Below the pieces are notes generated by a model, which saw only the letters and a list, made by a program, of their open reading frames with translations, did not search any database and was not told the origin of the DNA. From JBFKMV01 sp041629655 (GTDB taxonomy: Bacteria > Acidobacteriota > Polarisedimenticolia > Polarisedimenticolales > Polarisedimenticolaceae): a DNA stretch of 21,216 nucleotides. Shown piece by piece: positions 8,671 through 18,298 of this stretch; position 1 is the first letter of the stretch; each line of letters starts with the position of its first letter. The stretch spans positions 1-21,216 of the forward strand of contig JBFKMV010000075.1 of assembly GCA_041629655.1 (NCBI GenBank), written 5' to 3'. The position numbers and the translations under genes are program-made.

Positions 8671-9914
8671 CACTCGGCGCCCGCGGCGGCGGCCAGCGCC
8701 GGCATGTCCTTGTCACCGCGGCCCGACAGCCCGATCAGGATCCGCGCGCCCGGGTGGGCTGCGGCCCAACGCCGCGCCCCGACCAGGGCGTGCGCGCTCT
8801 CCAGCGCGGGGAGGATTCCCTCGGCCGCGCAGCACTCGTCGAGCGCCTCGAGTGCCTCGCCGTCGCTGGCGCACTCGTACGTCACGCGACCCACCGCCCG
8901 CAGCAGCGCGTGCTCGGGGCCGACGCCGGGATAGTCGAGACCCGCCGAGACCGAGTGCGTCTCCTGCACCTGCCCGTCGGGGTCCTGGAGCAGCATCGAG
9001 TAGCTGCCGTGCAGCACGCCGGGGCTGCCGCGCAGCAGCGTCGCCGCGTGGTGTCCGAGCGCCTCCCCCCGACCGCCGGCCTCGATCCCGAGCAGCGCCA
9101 CCTCGCGGTCGGCCAGCAGCGGGTGGAACAGGCCGATCGCGTTGGAGCCGCCACCGACGCAGGCCACGGCCGCGTCGGGAAGCGAGCCCGTCCGCTCCAG
9201 CATCTGCGCTCGCGCCTCGCGTCCGATCACCGTTTGCAGCTCCCGCACCAGCCAGGGGTACGGGTGCGGGCCCACCGCCGAGCCGAGCAGGTAGTACGTC
9301 GAGCCGGGATCGCGCACCCAGTCCCGCAACGCCTCGTCGATCGCCGCGCGCAGCGTGCGGTCGCCGCCGTCGACGCGGATCACCTCCGCGCCGAGACGCT
9401 GCATGCGATCCACGTTGGGCGCCTGCCGTTCCGCATCCACCGCGCCCATGTAGACGCGACACGGCAGACCGACGCGCGCGCAGGCCGCGGCGCTGGCCAC
9501 CCCGTGCTGGCCGGCGCCGGTCTCGGCCACCACGCGCCGCGCGCCGAGCCGCCGGGCCAGCAGCGCCTGGCCGATCGCGTTGTTGATCTTGTGCGCCCCG
9601 GTGTGCGCGAGGTCCTCGCGCTTCAGCCACACCTCGGCGTTCCAGCGCCGTCCCAGACCCCGCGCCGCCGTCAACGCCGTGGGCCGCCCGACCCAATCGC
9701 GCAGCTCCGCCTCCAGCCCGGCACGGAACTCCGCCTCGGCGAACGACTCGCGGGCCGCGCGCTCCAGGCGCCGGATCGCACCCATCAGCGTCTCGGGCAC
9801 GAAGCGGCCTCCGAACGGCCCGAACCGGCCGTGCTCGTCGGGCAGGCTCCCCTGCACCAGACGCTCCAGCAAGCGGTCGGCCTCGGCGGGTTGGATCGCC
9901 GCGAGCTGCTTCAT
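8670..9914 (-). CDS. trpB: Tryptophan synthase beta subunit
   Basis: A 414-residue PLP enzyme that joins indole and L-serine to make tryptophan. ATG 9914 overlaps the trpF stop (ATGA). The N-terminal FGPFGGRFVPETLM is the classic TrpB1 signature. The PLP lysine is Lys109 in HTGAHKINN, and the indole-site segment ETGAGQHGVA follows. The phosphate-binding loop is CVGGGSNAIG. SAGLDYPGVGPEH is the conserved beta-subunit segment and LSGRGDKDM lies at the C-terminus. The paired trpA and the length indicate the TrpB1 type that forms the alpha2-beta2 complex, not the TrpB2 type. Confidence 0.97.
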   Translation of the reverse strand: MKQLAAIQPAEADRLLERLVQGSLPDEHGRFGPFGGRFVPETLMGAIRRLERAARESFAEAEFRAGLEAELRDWVGRPTALTAARGLGRRWNAEVWLKREDLAHTGAHKINNAIGQALLARRLGARRVVAETGAGQHGVASAAACARVGLPCRVYMGAVDAERQAPNVDRMQRLGAEVIRVDGGDRTLRAAIDEALRDWVRDPGSTYYLLGSAVGPHPYPWLVRELQTVIGREARAQMLERTGSLPDAAVACVGGGSNAIGLFHPLLADREVALLGIEAGGRGEALGHHAATLLRGSPGVLHGSYSMLLQDPDGQVQETHSVSAGLDYPGVGPEHALLRAVGRVTYECASDGEALEALDECCAAEGILPALESAHALVGARRWAAAHPGARILIGLSGRGDKDMPALAAAAGAE

Positions 9915-10531
9915 CGCTTTCCTCCCCGCGCGGCGCGCACGAAAGCGTGGATCCGCTCCGGGTCCTTGACCCCGCGACTGGACTCGACGCCGCTGCTCAC
10001 GTCCACCGCGTAGGGCCCGACCCGGCGGATCGCCAGGGCCACGCTGTCGGCGTCGAGACCTCCCGCCAGCACCAACCGCACCCGGGTCGCGAGCGCCGCG
10101 GCGCGCTCCCAGTCGGGTGCCGTACCGCTGCCGCTGTTTTGGCTCTCGAACAGCACCCGCGGCCGTCGCGCTCGGCACGTCGCGGCGTGACGCTCCACCG
10201 CCCCGATGACGTCCGGTCCATCGCGGAACACCGGGAGCATCCGCGGCACGCCCGGCGCCCCGAGCGCCCCGAGGTCCGCTGCGTCGGTCTGGATCCAGTC
10301 CGGCGACAGCACGCGCAGCACCCGTTGCACCTCCTCGAACGACGGATGGCGGAACACCGCCACCCGGGCGATGCCGCGGGGCAGCCCGCGCGCCAGCGCC
10401 GCGGCCCGTTCCGGTGTCACACGGCGCGGCGACTCGGCGAACACGAAGCCCACCGCGTCGGCGCCGGCCGAGGCCGCGGCGCGGACCGCCGCCTCGTCGG
10501 TCATGCCGCAGACCTTGACCCGCACCCTCAC
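9911..10531 (-). CDS. trpF: Phosphoribosylanthranilate isomerase (divergent active-site motifs)
   Basis: A 206-residue TIM-barrel enzyme that isomerises N-(5'-phosphoribosyl)anthranilate. GTG 10531 overlaps the trpC stop (GTGA). The general-base Cys8 in VKVCGMT is present, as are GADAVGFVF, LAGGLDADSV (phosphate loop) and AVDVSSGVE with GVKD near the end. Two usually conserved places differ. The segment normally QLHGxE reads QTDAAD (81-86). Where the catalytic Asp (Asp126 in T. maritima) is expected, the strand reads VLFES, giving Glu129, followed by a shortened loop NSGSGTAPDW. I have a recollection that some other bacteria carry similar LFE-type sequences, so this may be a subfamily trait. 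Its place in a complete trp operon still supports the PRAI function. Confidence 0.92.
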   Translation of the reverse strand: MRVRVKVCGMTDEAAVRAAASAGADAVGFVFAESPRRVTPERAAALARGLPRGIARVAVFRHPSFEEVQRVLRVLSPDWIQTDAADLGALGAPGVPRMLPVFRDGPDVIGAVERHAATCRARRPRVLFESQNSGSGTAPDWERAAALATRVRLVLAGGLDADSVALAIRRVGPYAVDVSSGVESSRGVKDPERIHAFVRAARGGKR

Positions 10532-11385
10532 GGCCGGCGCTCCCGGCCGCGGGCGGCCAGCGTCGCCCGCGCGGCCTCCAGCAGGCCGGCGATGCGCTCG
10601 CCCGGGTCCGCGGCGCGCATCAACGCCGTGCCCACCAGCGCCAGGCGGTAGCCCAGGCGCGCCGCCTCCGCCGCGTCGGGGTCGGACTCGATGCCGCTCT
10701 CGGCCACGCGCGGAAACCCCTCGGGCAGTCGCGAGACCAGTCGCCCGAGCCGGTCCCGATCGACCCGCAGCGTTCGGAGATCGCGGCTGTTCACGCCCAC
10801 GAGCACCCGTTCGCGCGCCGTCGGCGCCACGTCGGCCAGGGCCCCGGCGGCCCGCTCGAGATCCTCCTCGTCGAACAGCTCCACCAGCGCGAACATCCCC
10901 TGCTCCAGCGTGGCGGAGAGCAAGCCGGCGAGCGTGGCCGGGTCGACGAGGCGCGCGATCAGCAGCACCGCGGCGGCGCCGGCGGCCCGCGCCTCGAGCA
11001 CCTGGTACGGGTCGACGAGGAAGTCCTTGCGCAGCACCGGCGCCGGCGATGCATCCGCCGCGGCGGCGAGCAAGCTCAGGTCGCCGCCGAAGCGCTCCGG
11101 CTCCGTGAGCACCGAGATCGCGGCCGCCCCCGCGGCGGCGTAGCAGCGCGCGGCGGCCGCGGCCCGCCCGCGCGGTTCCGCCGACGCATCGAGCAGCGGT
11201 CCCGCCGCAGGCGAGGCCGGCTTGAACTCCGCGATCAGGTCGAAGCCCGACCCGTGGAGCCGCAGCGGGATCGGCGGCGGGCGGTCCGCGATGCGGCGCC
11301 GCAGCTCCGCCTCGGGCGTGCCGGCGCGGGCAGCGGCGACGCGCCGGCGGCTGCCGCGCTCCATCGCCCGCAGCAGGTCACTCAC
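10528..11385 (-). CDS. trpC: Indole-3-glycerol phosphate synthase
   Basis: A 285-residue TIM-barrel enzyme that closes the indole ring with loss of CO2 and water. GTG 11385 overlaps the last bases of trpD by 8. The catalytic Glu and Lys lie in IAEFKPASP (Glu53, Lys55); many homologues read AEIKRASPS here, so the motif is slightly altered but both residues remain. SVLTEPERFGG, LRKDFLVDPYQV (second catalytic Lys), VGVNSRDL and AESGI mark the remaining active-site strands. It is a stand-alone TrpC, not fused to TrpF as in E. coli. Confidence 0.96.
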   Translation of the reverse strand: MSDLLRAMERGSRRRVAAARAGTPEAELRRRIADRPPPIPLRLHGSGFDLIAEFKPASPAAGPLLDASAEPRGRAAAAARCYAAAGAAAISVLTEPERFGGDLSLLAAAADASPAPVLRKDFLVDPYQVLEARAAGAAAVLLIARLVDPATLAGLLSATLEQGMFALVELFDEEDLERAAGALADVAPTARERVLVGVNSRDLRTLRVDRDRLGRLVSRLPEGFPRVAESGIESDPDAAEAARLGYRLALVGTALMRAADPGERIAGLLEAARATLAARGRERRP

Positions 11386-12399
11386 CGCCGTTGTCCCGTG
11401 CGGGCGAAGCAGCCAGCGCGTCCAGCAGCCGCGTCGCGGCGCCCTCGTCGATGGCCCGCGCGGCGCGTGCGGCCGCCGCGCGCGGCTCGCCCTCCAGACC
11501 GGTCGCGCGCAACGCCAGCGCGGCCCCCAGCACCAGCGCGTCGCGGTGCGGTCCCGGGGCGCCGGCCAACGCCTCGCGCAGCCGCGCCGCGTTGTGCGCC
11601 GCGTCCCCGCCGCGCAGGTCGTCGGTCGAGCAACGCGCCAGGCCGTAGTCCGCGGGGTCCTCGCGCCGCCGCTCGATCCGCCCGGCCGTGACGTCCAGCA
11701 ACAGGAACGGCCCGACGGGAGTCGGCTCGTCCCAACCCGCCGCGCCGTGGATCACGAACGCGCGCCGGCCCTCCAGGCCCGCAAGCGACTCGGCCATCAT
11801 CAGCGCGGCCGCCTCGCTGTACGCGCCGAGCACGTGGAACGCCGGACGGGCGGGGTTGGTCAGCGGCCCGAGCAGGTTGAACACCGTGCGCACGCCGAGC
11901 GCGCGGCGGATCGGGGCGATGGCCTTCATCGCGGGATGGAAGAACGGCGCGAACAGGAACGTGAACCCGGTCCGCGAGAGGTCCGCCGTCGCCGCGTCCG
12001 GCCCCGCGGGCAGCCGGTAGCCCAGCGCCTCCAGCACGTCCGCGCTGCCCGAGCGGCTCGACACCGAGCGGTTGCCGTGCTTGACGATCCGCACCCCGCT
12101 CGCCGCCGCCAGTAGCGCGGCGCCCGTGGACAGGTTGAGGCTGCCCGATCCGTCGCCGCCCGTGCCGACCACGTCCGCCACCGGCGTCCCCGGCGGAACG
12201 GCCGGCCGCAGGGCCAGCTCGCGCATCGCGCGCGCGAACCCACGCAGCTCCGTCGCGGTCTCGCCCTTGGCCCGCAGCGCCGCGAGCAACGCGCCGCCCA
12301 GCGCGGGCTCCAGCGCGCCGTCGGTCAACGCGACGAGCGTCGCCGCGGCCTCGTCCTCCGCGAGATGCCCGCCGGAGAGCAGGCGCTCGAGCTGCTCCC

Positions 12400-12403
<4 letters not shown>
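11378..12403 (-). CDS. trpD: Anthranilate phosphoribosyltransferase
   Basis: A 341-residue enzyme that transfers phosphoribose from PRPP to anthranilate. GTG 12403 is chosen because it overlaps the trpG stop (GTGA), the arrangement used throughout this operon, and gives the normal family length. The N-terminal helical domain precedes the PRPP loop VGTGGDGSGSLNLST (about residues 79-93). KHGNRSVSSRSGSADVLE (108 on) contributes anthranilate and PRPP contacts. FLFAPFFHPAMK and RTVFNLLGPLTNPA are further signatures of the family. It is a stand-alone enzyme, not fused to TrpG. Confidence 0.96.
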
Positions 12404-12989
<586 letters not shown>

Positions 12990-12993
<4 letters not shown>

Positions 12994-14366
12994 AGCCCTT
13001 CCTCCGCCAGCGTCAGCGCCGCCTCGAGCGCGGCGCCCTTGGACAGCACCTCGGCGTGCTCGTTTTCGGGGCGGCTGTCGGCGACGATGCCCGCGCCCGC
13101 CTGGTAGGCGTAGCTCCCGTTGTGGAACACCAGCGTGCGGATGGTGATTGCCTGGTCCATCGCGCCGCCGTGGCCGAAGTACCCGATGGTGCCGGCGTAG
13201 AGGCTGCGCGGCACCGGCTCCAGCTCGTCGATCAGCTCGATCGCGCGGCGCTTCGGAGCACCGACCACCGTGCCGGCGGGGAAGGCTGCGGCGAACAGGT
13301 CGAAGGCGTCACGCTCCGGGGGCAGGATGCCCCGAACGCCGCTGACCAGGTGCATCACGTGGCTGTAGCGCTCGATGATCCGGAACGGCTCCACCTTGAC
13401 CGTGCCCGGCAGCGCCACCCGGCCCAGGTCGTTGCGGGCCAGGTCCACCAGCATCACGTGCTCGGCGGCCTCCTTCGGATCGTCGAGCAGCTCGCGCTCC
13501 AGCGAGTCGTCCTCGGCCTCGTCGCGCCCGCGGGGCCGCGTGCCGGCGATCGGCCGCAACTCTGCGGCGCGCCCCTGGAGCCGCGCCAGCGCTTCGGGGG
13601 ACGAGCCGACGACCTGGAGATCGCCGAAGTCGAAGTAGTACATGTAGGGCGAGGGATTGAGCAGCCGCAAGGCCCGGTAGACCTGGAACGGGTCGAGGTC
13701 GCAGCTGCCGGCGAAGCGGATCGACAGCACGAGCTGGTACACGTCGCCGGCGCGGATGTGCCGCTTGGCCCGCTCGACGGCGCCGAGGAACGCGCCGTGC
13801 TCGAAGCTCGGCTCCGGCGGGGCGTGCCGGCCGGCGTCGTGTCGCGCCGGGAGGCCCCCGCGAAGCGAGGCGATCACGTCGTCGCGGAGCTTGCGGCGCT
13901 GCTGCTCCGGACCGTCGTGCAGCAGCGCCACGCGTCGCGTCAGGTGATCGAAAGCGAGCAGGCTGCCGCAGGCGACCAGCAACGCCTCGGGCCCGTCGGC
14001 CGCAGCGTGGCGGCCGGGACCGAGACTGCCGAGGCGCCGCACCAGATCGAAGCCGCCGAGCCCGACCAGCCCGCCGGAAAAGCCGGCGATCTCGGGGCCG
14101 GGCCGCGGCGCCTTCGCCAGGACCCCGCGCAGCGCCGCCAGCAGCGGGGCCGGACCCGCCTGGAGCGGCGAGGTGTCGCTCCCGACCGAGAGACCCGCCC
14201 CGTCGAGCCGCACGTCCAGCGCGTCGCCGAAGCCGATGAACGAGTAGCGGCCCAGACGGCCGCCCTCGACGCTTTCCAGCAGGTAGCGGGGCCGCAGCGG
14301 GCCCAGCTTGAGGTAGGCCGAGACCGGGGTGTCCAGGTCCGCCGGGATGTCGAACAGGGAATCCAT
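12990..14366 (-). CDS. trpE: Anthranilate synthase component I
   Basis: A 458-residue chorismate-using enzyme that makes anthranilate with ammonia from TrpG. ATG 14366 is preceded by GGAGGGAG 3 bases upstream, and this start gives the usual N-terminus; the reading frame extends upstream through the attenuator but not as a plausible protein. The feedback site for Trp appears intact: LLESVEGG (Glu31, Ser32) and NPSPYMYY (about 237-244). Chorismate-site motifs are PIAGTRPRG, LVDLARNDLGR, HLVSGVRG, FPAGTVVGAPK and YAGTIGYFG. It is slightly shorter than the usual 490-520 residues, mainly in the N-terminal half. It is the first structural gene after the leader and attenuator. Confidence 0.96.
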
Positions 14367-14412
14367 CGGCTCCCTCCGGTCCTCCGTGACCCTCGGGAGC
14401 GGGCTCGGGCAC

Positions 14413-14446
14413 GAAAAAACCCACCCCCGGGGCTTTGGAGGTGGGT
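14413..14446 (-). terminator. trp attenuator (intrinsic terminator)
   Basis: On the minus strand a 10-bp stem (14437-14446 with 14419-14428, one U-G pair) with an 8-base loop is followed directly by a run of six T residues (14414-14419). This is the only textbook intrinsic terminator in the window, and it lies between the leader peptide stop and trpE. Confidence 0.9.
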
Positions 14447-14495
14447 CGGAAAAACCTTCTCGCGCGAGACCTAGCGGGTTCCCCGGGCCACCTCC
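14437..14495 (-). promoter_or_regulatory. Antiterminator pairing of the trp leader
   Basis: GGAGGTGG (complement of 14488-14495, inside the end of trpL) is exactly complementary to CCACCTCC (complement of 14437-14444), which is the 5' arm of the terminator. Forming this 8-bp pairing excludes the terminator. A competing 1:2 pairing is possible between GCCACC (complement of 14534-14539) and GGTGGC (complement of 14487-14492), which would free the terminator arm. Confidence 0.75.
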
Positions 14496-14569
14496 CTGGC
14501 GCCGCACCACCACCGGCGGCCGGAACGGCCGATGGTGGCGCTGCCGCTGGGGCCCGGGTCGATCATCAT
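14471..14569 (-). CDS. trpL: trp operon leader peptide
   Basis: A 32-residue open frame from ATG 14569 (a second ATG follows at once) to TAG at 14473-14471. Residues 20 and 21 are adjacent Trp codons (14512-14507) within RSGRRWWCGAR. Tandem Trp codons upstream of an alternative terminator/antiterminator pair and of trpE define the attenuator type of control. When charged tRNA-Trp is scarce, the ribosome should stall on the Trp codons and allow the antiterminator; when Trp is plentiful it reaches the stop and the terminator forms. The predicted transcription start coincides with the A of the first ATG, so translation would be leaderless. A GGAG 11 bases upstream would be outside such a transcript. 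Confidence 0.87.
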   Translation of the reverse strand: MMIDPGPSGSATIGRSGRRWWCGAREVARGTR

Positions 14570-14575
14570 GGACCG

Positions 14576-14604
14576 AATATCTCCCCAAACGCGCCGCGCG
14601 TCAA
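14576..14604 (-). promoter_or_regulatory. trp operon promoter
   Basis: On the minus strand TTGACG (complement of 14599-14604) and GATATT (complement of 14576-14581) are 17 bases apart. With the usual six bases between the -10 box and +1, transcription begins at 14569, the A of the trpL ATG. No TrpR-like operator palindrome was noticed in or near it. Confidence 0.65.
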
Positions 14605-14622
14605 CCCCCGGCCAGGAAACCC

Positions 14623-14649
14623 TTGGTCCTCGCGCCCGAGTTTGATACA
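14623..14649 (+). promoter_or_regulatory. Weak candidate promoter of the OPT transporter unit
   Basis: TTGGTC (14623-14628) and GATACA (14644-14649) are 15 bases apart, shorter than ideal; the local run TTTGATACAA is the most AT-rich point before the gene. It would give a leader of about 40 bases before GTG 14695. It lies back to back with the trp promoter, whose -35 box is about 20 bases away. Confidence 0.3.
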
Positions 14650-14694
14650 ACCGCCGTTCGGGGCGCCCCCGGTCGCGCGCTCCGCGGGGGGACG

Positions 14695-16439
<1,745 letters not shown>

Positions 16440-16443
<4 letters not shown>

Positions 16444-16979
16444 AGACGGTCGGGTTCCTGCTGATCACGCTGGGCACCCTCGTGGCGTCGTGGGTCGCCG
16501 TGCTCGACGAGCGCGAGGTCGGCTGGGGCCGCTTCGGCCTGGCGATGGCCTTCGCCGTGGCCGGGGTGGTGCTGGCGCGGGCCGGCTCGCGCAGCGAGGC
16601 CCGGGCGGGCGAGAAGCTGTCCGGCGACCTGGCGAGCCTCGAGCAGAGCATCGAGCGGATCGTCGAGAACGTGACGCGGCTCGACGGCGAGAAGGAGGGG
16701 ATCAGCCCCTACGACCTCCACGGCCGGATCGACGAGCTGTTCGTCAGCGACCTGGTGACCTTCGTCGACGCCCGCGAGAGCATCGCCCACGTGCACGGTC
16801 TTCCCGCCTATGCCGACGTGATGAACGAGTTCGCGGCGGGCGAGCGCTACCTCAACCGCGTCTGGTCGGCCTCGGTCGACGGCTACGTGGACGAGACGCG
16901 CGAGTACCTCGCACGGGCCCGCGACCAGTTCACGATCGCCCGCGACAAGCTCCGCGCGCTCGGCCCCGCCGGCCGCTGA
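16440..16979 (+). CDS. Small membrane protein coupled to the OPT transporter, unknown function
   Basis: A 179-residue protein whose ATG overlaps the transporter stop. Two transmembrane segments (about residues 4-22 and 31-48) are joined by a short loop, VLDEREVGWG. A soluble, highly charged, helical region of about 130 residues follows, starting with a coiled-coil-like stretch (SGDLASLEQSIERIVENVTRL) and including SPYDLHGRIDELFVSDLV and AHVHGLPAYADVMNEFAAGE. No enzymatic motif was recognised. The coupled translation suggests an accessory subunit or regulator of the transporter, which is an inference from position only. Confidence 0.75.
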
Positions 16980-17006
16980 CGCGAGCGAGGCGGAGCCCGC
17001 TCCCCG

Positions 17007-18281
17007 ATGCTGAGCGTGACCAGCGAGGTCGGCAAGCTGCGCCGCGTGCTGCTCCACGAGCCGGGACCCGAGGTCGATCGGATGGTGCCGGCGATGATGG
17101 AGGAGCTGCTGTTCGACGACATCCTGTTCGGCGACGCGGCCCGCGAGGAGCACGGGCGGTTCCGGCGCGTGCTGCAGCTCTTGGGAGTCGAGCTGCTCGA
17201 GGCGCAGACGCTGCTCGTCGAAGCGCTGCAGGTCGAGGCCGCGCGTAGCTGGCTGTTCGAGGTCCTGCTCGCCGACCACCCGCACGCGCTGCTGGAACGG
17301 CTGCGGGCCCAGGCGCCCGAGGAGCTGGCGCAGAGCCTCGTCGGCGGCACGCGTCGCGATCCGGCCGGCAGCGCCGGCGAGGTGGAAGACCTGTTCGAAG
17401 TGCCGCCGCTGCCGAACTGGTGCTTCCAGCGCGACCCGCAGGTGGTGCTGGGCGACGGGGTGGCGTTCTGCGCCATGGCGACCTCGTCGCGGCATCCCGA
17501 AGCGCTGTTGTCCCGGGCGCTGTTCCGCTACCACCCGGCGCTGGCAGGCACGCCGGTGCTGCACGACCCGCTGGTGGGCGATCCCCGCGACCGGCCGCTG
17601 GCGTCGGAAGCCCAGCGGCCGTGTCTCGAGGGCGGCGACGTGCTGGTGCTGTCGCGCGAGGTGCTGGCGGTCGGCCGCTCCGCGCGGACCAACCGCGGCG
17701 GCGTCCTGCGGCTGGCCCGGGCGCTGGCGCGCCGCGACGACGGTCCGCGCTTTCTGCTCGTGGTCCGCGTGCCCGAGCGCCGCGCGTTCATGCACCTCGA
17801 CACCCTGATCACGCCGGTGGACCGCGACGCCTGCCTGGTCCACGCGCCGGTCGTGCTGCCGGGCGGAGCGCAGCAGGCCCGCGTGCTGGAGATCGACCTC
17901 CACGACCGCGACCTGACGCCCGTAGCGTGCGACGACCTGCTCGGCGCGCTGGCCCGGCGCGGCGTCGACCTGGAGCCGATCCCCTGCGGAGGGCCGGACC
18001 CGGTGGCCCAGCAGCGCGAGCAGTGGACCGACGGGGCCAACGCGCTGGCCGTGGCCCCGGGACTGATCACGCTCTACGACCGCAACACCGGAACGATCGA
18101 GGAGCTGGATCGTCGCGGCTTCCGGATCGTCGACGCCGAGGACCTGCTGCTGGGACGCGCCGAGGTCCCGACCGACGGCTCGCGGCGCGTCTGCGTGGTC
18201 ATCCCGAGCCACGAGCTGTCGCGTGCCCGCGGCGGCCCGCACTGCCTGACGCACCCGCTGCTGCGCGACGAGCCGGCCTGA
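17007..18281 (+). CDS. arcA: Arginine deiminase
   Basis: A 424-residue cytoplasmic hydrolase of the guanidine-modifying superfamily that converts L-arginine to citrulline and ammonia. ATG 17007 is preceded by GGAG 11 bases upstream. The expected catalytic set is complete: Asp143 (FQRDP), Glu208 and Asp211 (LEGGDVL), His263 and Asp265 (MHLDTLI), and the nucleophile Cys413 (GGPHCLTHPL) near the C-terminus. The N-terminal SEVGKLRRVLLHEPGPEVDRM is also typical. No ornithine carbamoyltransferase (arcB) or carbamate kinase (arcC) lies beside it, so the ATP-yielding deiminase pathway is not encoded here as a unit. It follows the transporter pair by 27 bases and may be cotranscribed with it. A related amidinotransferase or N-succinylarginine-type substrate is less likely given the motifs. 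Confidence 0.9.
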   Translation: MLSVTSEVGKLRRVLLHEPGPEVDRMVPAMMEELLFDDILFGDAAREEHGRFRRVLQLLGVELLEAQTLLVEALQVEAARSWLFEVLLADHPHALLERLRAQAPEELAQSLVGGTRRDPAGSAGEVEDLFEVPPLPNWCFQRDPQVVLGDGVAFCAMATSSRHPEALLSRALFRYHPALAGTPVLHDPLVGDPRDRPLASEAQRPCLEGGDVLVLSREVLAVGRSARTNRGGVLRLARALARRDDGPRFLLVVRVPERRAFMHLDTLITPVDRDACLVHAPVVLPGGAQQARVLEIDLHDRDLTPVACDDLLGALARRGVDLEPIPCGGPDPVAQQREQWTDGANALAVAPGLITLYDRNTGTIEELDRRGFRIVDAEDLLLGRAEVPTDGSRRVCVVIPSHELSRARGGPHCLTHPLLRDEPA

Positions 18282-18298
18282 GCCCCGGCGCCGGGCTC
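18280..18298. terminator. Short bidirectional hairpin between convergent genes
   Basis: GAGCCC (18280-18285) and GGGCTC (18293-18298) form a 6-bp stem with a 7-base loop across the 15-base gap. The arms overlap the stop codons of both convergent genes (18279-18281 and 18297-18299). There is no U run, so a terminator role is tentative. Confidence 0.35.

Noticed and set aside
14367..14604. TRAP-binding leader, T-box or TrpR operator for trp control
   Set aside because: No series of GAG/UAG repeats, no T-box specifier structure and no clear operator palindrome were seen; tandem Trp codons with a terminator explain the region.
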